A stretch of DNA of 64,000 nucleotides from Manis javanica (Eukaryota > Chordata > Mammalia > Pholidota > Manidae). Location: NCBI RefSeq assembly GCF_040802235.1, contig NC_133158.1:39312001-39376000 (forward strand). Reading direction: 5' to 3'. Positions 58,275 to 64,000 of this stretch are shown here, piece by piece. The stretch's first letter is position 1; every line of letters begins with the position of its first letter. The position numbers and the translations under genes are program-made. A model generated the notes under the pieces. The model searched no databases, was not told the DNA's origin, and saw only the letters and a program-made list of their open reading frames with translations.

Positions 58275-59867
58275 ATCTCTCTCTAGGAAAAGTTATTTGT
58301 ATTCCTCCCCAAGCAAAATGCATTCTTTTCTTCTCAAGACTCCTCAAATAGCTTCGTCCCATTATAGCTACACCATATGCTAAAAGATGAAGATCTTGTT
58401 CCCTACTCAAGTCCAAGGGTGAATAAGATTCCCCAGGTTTGGTTACTTGGAAGAAGTTCCTCTTGTTCTGAAGACTTATGAGAAAAGGAGGCAAGCTGTC
58501 TTCCCCTACACACTCCACGTGCAGTGGTGAACAGGGATTGGATCATCGCAGTGAACACTCCTGTTCAAACAGGATCTGAACAGGGGCACACAGCAGTCGC
58601 TGGTTCACAGCAAGCCTGCAGTCCAGCGGGGCATCCCCCACCAATCCCCCCAGCAGAGCTCTGCCCCTTCTGAGACTCTTTTACTCTCAGCTCTGTTCTC
58701 TGCACTCTTCCCGACCTTCTGAGTCATCTTTCATCTTCCACAAGAAACCAACAGTATTTGCAGCTGAATATTCTTGGCCTGCTTCCTTTCTATAGAAGCT
58801 CAGGAGCCCAAAGACCTTTTCTAGTTTTGTGCTACTCTGTTCCTTTAGACTAAACTAGTACATTCCCTTAAAAACTTTGTGGAGCTTAATTTGTATGAAA
58901 TGCATCAGCCAAAGCCACACCTGAAAATAGATCCTTCTGGACCTTGGCTGGCTGTGAGGTACTGTGGAACGGCAACGTTAAAATTCTTAGGATCCCTGTT
59001 GTCAACATAGAATGCCTGGAGGGCACACCTGTAAGATCCTTAGAAAGCTAGAAATAAATTTATTTATTTTAAATGGTCTGTGAGTCACTGCTTTAAATAT
59101 TTCTGAGGACTTAACTAAGGTTTTTACAGTCACACCCTTGGTTTCATCCTTATTCTAAGACCACATTTTCTGAACAGTGACCTAGATGTGATCTCTATTC
59201 TTAAGCTCTGTATTAACTTTGAGAGTAATTTTCTGACAAGTAATACTGTCCTCCAATTCTTCTTAATTTTACATGGAGGCTGAAAAGTTTGTTTTTCAGT
59301 TCCTCTCTTTCCTGTTGCATTTATTATAGGCAGCTGTTCCAGGCAGAACCCTTAGCAACCTCCTGCCCAGAAATCTCCTTAGATAGATGATCAAATTTAT
59401 TATTAGCATTTCCTATTTCCATGTTACTACAGGTGAGCATTGCCAAACTTCCATGCTATGTCACAGGAGTTCCCTCTCTCCCGGCTTCCAAGGACATTCT
59501 TACCACTTTTCTTTAAGCCCTAACCAATATTCTTCTCAAGGTCCATCAGTTTCTACCTTCTGTCTACTCCCAGAGTTAATAAATTTCAGTGTTTGTTACA
59601 ACAACGTCCAACTTCCAGCTACCAAAATCTAAACAAGGTGTTTTGTATCCACACTCTTGCTTCATCATCACCCTGGGGCTATGTTTCCCTGCTTGCCCTG
59701 GGTTTTGTCTTTGCCCCAAGGCCCTTGCTTGCTCTGCGATGTCTTGATGTCTTCCTTGTCTCACATTTGTTCTCTGAGTTCTCTGTGTTTCCTCTCAACT
59801 CTACTTGAAAACTGAGCACTTCCCTATACTCAATTGTTTTTATTACACCCTTACTTTTGAATAAACC
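58275..59867. other. Unclassified DNA, perhaps retroviral internal remnant
   Basis: No gene recognised. Because it adjoins an LTR-like repeat it could hold the decayed internal part of the same element on the minus strand, but I found no gag, pol or env motif in it. Confidence 0.3.
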
Positions 59868-59974
59868 CTTAGCCAGGTATACAATTTTAGGTTGTGAATT
59901 TACAGCTGTTTCTCCCTTATTTTCTTGATTCTATTATTCTTGATGAGAAGTCTGCTGTTATCTACTGTTCTTTT
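59868..59974 (-). mobile_element. L1 5'-side fragment left of ERV insertion
   Basis: CCAGGTATACAATTTTAGGT and TTGATGAGAAGTCTGCTGTT are antisense L1. They are interrupted at 59974 and resume at 61355. The last 13 bases (59962-59974) are the left target duplication. Confidence 0.75.
59962..59974. repeat. Target-site duplication of ERV retrocopy, left
   Basis: CTACTGTTCTTTT, identical to 61342-61354. Thirteen bases is too long for a retroviral integrase and typical of L1-driven insertion. Confidence 0.9.
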
Positions 59975-59989
59975 TTTAAAATTTTTTTA

Positions 59990-60546
59990 GGAGAGCAAGG
60001 CAGAGACTTCCATTTAGAGAGAAAGTGAGAGGACAGAGCTCCTGGCTCAGGCCAGGAGGGGGACAAGGGAGCCCTGGGGTAGTGGGTTGTCTAAGGGATT
60101 TATAGGCAGTTAAGCGAAAAAGGGTTAGGAATGTACACCTCCTAAGTGGTCCCAAAATGTTTACCTTTGAAGAAACACTAAGTTTCTTACTAGTCTTCTT
60201 GGTTATTTACAAGAATTTTACTGCTCTGATTTCCTCCCAGGATAGCAGCTTCCTGGTCTGGGAGCCTATCACTCAAGACTGCCTGCTTTGCTCCCAAGGT
60301 GGGCTGGGTTATTGTCTGTCTTTTTAGAGTGTGTTTAAAAAGTTACTTTTTAACAAATTAGGCTTTAAAATGCAATCTAATTTTCAAGATGGCATCCTTC
60401 CTGTTTTTACTACATTGTTTTGGGCTTGCTTGCTTCATTGCCCAGGTTGTAAATCATTTGTTTAGGGCTGGAGGAAGGAAAGCAGCACCTGGGTAAAGTT
60501 AGAAAAACAAGCTGGTCCCCCCAGCAGGCCAGAGCAAAATCCCACA
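59990..60546 (-). mobile_element. Partial 3' LTR (U3-R, no U5)
   Basis: On the minus strand it begins TGTGGGATTTTGC, preceded by a purine-rich stretch suggestive of a polypurine tract. The TATAAA at 60099-60104 marks the likely promoter, so R would begin about 25-30 bases downstream. No clean AATAAA is seen before the tail; CTAAATGG near 60015 may be its mutated form. The element stops at the A-rich tail. Confidence 0.7.
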
Positions 60547-61341
60547 ATGGATTATCTTGCTTTGTTTTTTCCAGAGGCCCTCACTGTGCTCTGTCTAAGC
60601 CCATGGACCTTGTCTCATTTGCCCCTCTGCAGATGGAGACCCTAGCTGCTGCTAGGGGAAAGGGGGCGACAACCGCTCTGGCTGTTCCGTGCTGAGAGGG
60701 GGTGCAGTAAAGGGTGCAGCTAGGTCTCCATCACTGGTCAGCCGAGAGGGCCTTGGAAGATGGGCACTTCTGTCTTGGGTTCCATTTCCATCACTATTTG
60801 CAGTTTTATGGCTTCAAAAGGATTTAGAAAACCAGCTCTATATCATAGTAGTCCATGCGCCTTCTGGGCCTGACATAGCTTGGACTAGCTTTCGGAGGTC
60901 CTGGAGTGAATCAGAGACATTTTGTGAATAATTTGGAATGTACACACAATACACAACTTTAATTATAGCACAGGTCCCACCTGAACTGCTGTTAAGATGT
61001 CTAGTGCCATTCTATTTTGTGTAACTGCTTGGTGCATTAGTTTAACTTTAGTATTTAGGAGAGCTATTCCTTGGATAGTGTATCATTTAAGGCCTTTTGA
61101 GTAAAACTAGTTAAGGATTTGGTATTTCAAATTACATCTTTTAAACCAAAAGATCGTATAAAAATGGAGGCTAGGTGATCATACCAATGAAAAACACTCC
61201 TAGTCCATCGATGTTGGAGGCTTGGGAAGTTTGCTAGGTGTGGGATGTTTTTAATCCAACATCCTTGCAGCCAAGAAGTTTAGTTACCACACTTATTCAG
61301 TTCACTCGTTCTTAACAACCATGCTAGATCACCCACATTAC
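60547..61341 (-). pseudogene. Retroviral env (TM) pseudogene fragment
   Basis: At 60987-61019 the minus strand reads Gln-Asn-Arg-Met-Ala-Leu-Asp-Ile-Leu-Thr-Ala. This resembles the conserved region of the transmembrane subunit of gammaretrovirus-like Env proteins that carries the so-called immunosuppressive motif. The frame is closed by stops both upstream and at 60963-60965, directly after the motif. The surface subunit, gag and pol are absent, and the 5' part is truncated at 61341. It is a non-functional remnant of an old endogenous retrovirus. Confidence 0.65.
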
Positions 61342-61354
61342 CTACTGTTCTTTT
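61342..61354. repeat. Target-site duplication of ERV retrocopy, right
   Basis: Second copy of CTACTGTTCTTTT, followed by ATAGGTATTTTC, where the interrupted L1 resumes. Confidence 0.9.
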
Positions 61355-61455
61355 ATAGGTATTTTCTTTATCCCTGAGTTTCTTCAGTTATACTATGATG
61401 TGTCTTGTGTGGACATTATTTTCTCTGCTTCAAATTTGTACTCTGCTTTGTATCT
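61355..61455 (-). mobile_element. L1 5'-side fragment right of ERV insertion
   Basis: ATAGGTATTTTCTTTATCCC and ATGATGTGTCTTGTGTGG continue the antisense L1 of 59868-59974. Confidence 0.75.
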
Positions 61456-61734
61456 GAGGCGAGCAAAGGGAGTGAGTTCCTGGAGACACACAGAAGTTGG
61501 CACTAGAGCCAGAGTGAGAACCAGGCCCCCAGACTCCCCACTAAGGGCTCATCATGGCCCTGCCTCCTTGCAGGAGTGAAGTCTGGTCTCTGCTTCTTGG
61601 GCCGTGTTAGGTCATGTGAAAGGCATGAGCAGCCAGGAGCCCTTTTCCATGATTGGATTGGTTCTTTCTTCCCTAATTGGATGTATATTCATTGAAGGCA
61701 AGTATTCTATCTTCTTCCTTATCCTTGCAGGCAG
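61456..61734. other. Unique DNA, possible L2 trace
   Basis: No gene recognised. TTCATTGAAGGCAAGTATTC hints at an L2 3' end but is too short to call. Confidence 0.35.
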
Positions 61735-61960
61735 TGAAGTGTCATGGAGCATGGTACACTCATTTGAGAGAACAGAATTTGGAGCTGGGCGGACCTGCAT
61801 TAGAATCTGCTGCTGATAATTGTGTGGTCTTGGACAAATTTGTAATAGCTCTGAGCCTTACTTTTCTCATTTATAAATTGAAGATATCACCATATTCCTT
61901 ATAAGGCATATGGAGATGTTTGAGGCACATGGTAAATGCATGACAGGTGCTTAGCACAAG
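61735..61960 (+). mobile_element. MIR SINE, near full-length
   Basis: GGAGCATGGTACACTCATTT, TTTGGAGCTGGGCGGACCTG, TGTGTGGTCTTGGACAAATT, CCTTACTTTTCTCATTTATA and GCATGACAGGTGCTTAGCAC follow MIR from the tRNA-related head through the core to the tail. One of the better preserved ancient SINEs in the window. Confidence 0.85.
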
Positions 61961-62196
61961 CCTGCTGAACAGATGGTTGAGGCTGGTGATGTGGAACTGT
62001 AAACAACTAACTCAGAGCCGCTCAGATGCCACCTTGCCAATAGGTGAAGGAAGAGACCAGGGACAGGGGAGAGATGTGCTCTTCCCTTGTCCCCATGAGC
62101 ATTTGCAGCCCTGAGGGCACCTCTGGCTGGGAGATGTGTTGGGTTCCTCCTTGCACTACCAGGTCGATGGTGTTGCTATTTTTGGTTACTACCATC
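61961..62196. other. Unique DNA, nothing recognised
   Basis: Short unique stretch between the MIR and a poly-T run. Confidence 0.5.
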
Positions 62197-62213
62197 TTTT
62201 TTTTTTTTTTTTT
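62197..62213 (+). repeat. Poly-T run, possible antisense poly(A) tail
   Basis: Seventeen T in a row. On the minus strand the run follows CATAAA (a variant polyadenylation signal) by about 14 bases. It could be the tail of a minus-strand retrocopy extending to the right. Confidence 0.9.
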
Positions 62214-62989
62214 AGAGTGGAGGAGATTTATGGAGGGAAAAAGTCAGATCCTCAGTCCCTGGCTTACTCTGTGAGTTCATTCCAGAGCCTCCTAGTAATG
62301 TTCCCCAGAAATTTCTCAGCAAGTGCTGAAGAAGGGCAGTGAGATTTCTGTATTTTGTGTGTTTTTGTTGGAAGTCAGCCGGTTTCCTCCAGCGATGGGG
62401 TGAAGGGCAGTCTCCGAATGGATTTAGGCCCCTGCTGTGAGTAATACCTGCATTCTTCAGAATTACTTAAAAGCAGGGTGACACCGAAGTGGATTAAAAA
62501 CAAAGTTTTGTATTTGTTTCTTTCAGCACTACACATGTGCAATGAAGGGCTCTGAAAAGGCAAATTAATTCATGCAATTATAATGACTTAACACTTGATG
62601 TATGTGTTTCAGGTGCCCTGTTGATCTCACAGTGATCCTGTTGGTGCTGTGCCCACCTGAGGTTAATGCTGACAGAGGTATAGAAAGCATGTGGCTCAGA
62701 GTAAAGGAAGAGATCAAATCTCTTCTTAAGAAAATCTTGGCAAGCCAGACAGTCCTCCATTGAGCAGATTCCCTGTAATGAAAGCTGTTTATAAGAGATG
62801 CCAGATCCCAGATCATGCTTTGAAAATATTCCCTGAGCTCTATGATAACCTCAGTGGGGTCACATCTGGCCTGGAGGCCACAGGCCAAACACTCAGTATT
62901 CAGGACTGAATTTGCAAATTCACAACAGAATGGAAAAATACAATAGAATGTGTCAAAAATACCTTGTTTGGAGGGAACCAAAGGACACA
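62214..62989. other. Unassigned DNA, candidate minus-strand retrocopy
   Basis: Minus-strand open frame of 138 codons (62565-62981) with no domain I recognise. If the poly-T run is a poly(A) tail, this could be the 3' part of a processed transcript, but no target duplication was found to prove it. Confidence 0.3.
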
Positions 62990-63718
62990 GAAATTGTTTG
63001 CAAACCTTGTTAATCGCATGGCATTGTGATTAGTTGGTGCATCGCCAACTCCTCACGTCCTCACCAACGTTAGGTATTGTCAGCCTTTTGGATTTTAGCC
63101 TTGTAGTTAGTATGAAGTGGTAGCTGATGTGGTTTTAACTGATACATCTCTGATGACTAATGATGTTGGTCACCTATTTATGTGATTATTGGATATCTTT
63201 GTGTTTGTCTACTTTTTTCAGAAATGACTCTTTTAATTACTGAGTGGTGGGGTCCTTTATATTATGAATACAAATCAGCTTTCAGATATATGTATTATAA
63301 GTATCATATCCCATTCTGTGGCTTGCCTATTTATATGCTTATAGATTTTGATAAGCAAAATCTTTTAATCTTGATAAAGTTCATCAATTTTTTTCTTTCA
63401 TGGTTAGATACACAAGATCTCTATATATCCTGTCATCCCAAAGTTTGCAAAGACGTTAGCCATATTTTCCTTTAGAGGCTTTACAATTGTAGCTTTTATG
63501 GTTAGGTTTTTGAAACATCTTCAATTAATTTTTATGTATAGGTGAGATTCATACTTGTTTCTGATGGCTAACTAGCTGTTCGAGCTCAGTTTGTTGGAAA
63601 GACTCTTCTACTCATTGAGTCTCTTTGGTGCCGTGGCTGAAAATAAACGGACTATGTACGTTCTGTTCTGTTTCTGGACTGTGTTCTGTTTCATTGATCT
63701 GTTTATAGGCCTGCACAT
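62990..63718 (-). mobile_element. L1 ORF2 end, antisense, decayed
   Basis: TCCTCACCAACGTTAGGTAT, TGATGACTAATGATGTTGGT, CTGTGGCTTGCCTATTTATA, ATCTTCAATTAATTTTTATG and TTTCATTGATCTGTTTATAG follow antisense L1 from near the 3' end into ORF2. Decayed. Confidence 0.85.
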
Positions 63719-64000
63719 CCTCAAATCTTTTGCTCATTTGAGAATTGTTTTATGTGTCTTTTTTTTTTGTTGGGTTGTAAGAGTTCTTCATATATTCTGG
63801 ATACCAGCCCCTTGTTAAATATATGATTTGCAAATATTTTCTCTCATTCTGTGAGTTGTATTTTTTAACTATCCTGACAGTGTCCTTTGAAGAACAAGTT
63901 TTAAATTTTGATGAAGCTCAATTTACCTATTTTTTTCTTTCACTGCTTGTGGTTTTGGTGTCATCATACACTGTTTAAAAAAATTATCATTGAGGGTTGA
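63719..64000 (-). mobile_element. Second L1 fragment, antisense, runs off the window
   Basis: The sequence jumps back to a more 3' part of L1 (TTTGCTCATTTGAGAATTG, TTGGGTTGTAAGAGTTCTTC) and repeats segments already covered by the previous fragment, such as TTCATATATTCTGGATACCA and AATTTTGATGAAGCTCAATT. It is a separate copy and continues beyond 64000. Confidence 0.82.

Larger units (their letters stand above)
59975..61341 (-). mobile_element. Retrotransposed endogenous retrovirus transcript (env to R), dead
   Basis: A 1367-bp minus-strand insertion inside an antisense L1. From its 5' end (61341) it holds a decayed env segment, then a partial 3' LTR starting TGTGGGATTTTGC at 60546 with a TATAAA box at 60099-60104. 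The LTR ends about 105 bases after TATAAA in an A-rich tail (59975-59988), so U3 and R are present and U5 is missing, as in a polyadenylated retroviral mRNA. The flanking 13-bp duplication and the implied TTTT/A nick indicate insertion by L1 machinery, not integrase. The copy is 5'-truncated within env and cannot make virus. Confidence 0.78.

Noticed and set aside
63580..63592. GTTCGAGC-like and other short TTCGA strings as tRNA B-boxes
   Set aside because: No matching A-box or cloverleaf nearby; the string lies in decayed L1 sequence.

Overview
This window looks like nuclear DNA of a placental mammal. It holds many L1 LINE fragments, ancient mammalian repeats (MIR, L2, hAT-Charlie and Tigger-type DNA transposons, MaLR/ERVL-like LTRs), CpG-poor bulk DNA with a few CpG-dense patches, and microsatellites. 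I see no Alu, B1/B2, carnivore tRNA-Lys SINE, ruminant Bov or equine ERE copy in 64 kb. That points away from primates, rodents, most carnivores, ruminants and horses, and towards a mammal with few recent SINEs. The young retroposon at 34.1-35.1 kb resembles sequence I associate with pangolin-type laurasiatherian genomes. That is recollection only, so the species is unproven.

I find no protein-coding gene I can support. The open frames are either chance frames in GC-rich DNA or decayed L1 sequence. No tRNA or other RNA gene, CRISPR array or bacterial feature was recognised. The features are therefore almost all repeats, two CpG-dense candidate regulatory patches and gene-free unique DNA.

Layout: 1-9.6 kb is GC-rich unique DNA with a TG/CA tract at 7.9-8.3 kb. 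9.6-10.6 kb holds two minus-strand LTR-like repeats, one carrying a TATC microsatellite. 11.2-15.7 kb is AT-rich antisense L1. 15.7-26.6 kb is unique DNA with L2, MIR, a terminal-inverted-repeat Tigger-like element and a strong CpG island at about 20.8-22.1 kb. 26.6-29.4 kb has sense L1 pieces and a hAT-Charlie element. 29.4-32.7 kb is GC-rich unique DNA. 32.7-37.0 kb is antisense L1 with a younger retroposon inserted, bounded by an 18-bp duplication. 37-42.7 kb is mostly GC-rich unique DNA. 42.7-50.9 kb is a repeat cluster: L1, an LTR inserted inside another LTR, AT-rich L1, a microsatellite and a possibly twin-primed L1. 50.9-55.7 kb is GC-rich, with a small CpG-dense patch that contains a tandem ETS-motif repeat. 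55.7-64 kb is AT-rich, with L1 pieces, an LTR, an endogenous retrovirus fragment that looks copied from mRNA by L1 machinery, a MIR and two antisense L1 fragments.

There is no new multi-gene system here. The most informative structures are insertion events whose boundaries can be read to the base: the L1-mobilised retroviral transcript at 59975-61341, the retroposon at 34083-35139, the LTR-in-LTR at 43642-44502, and the Tigger-like element at 19816-20121.
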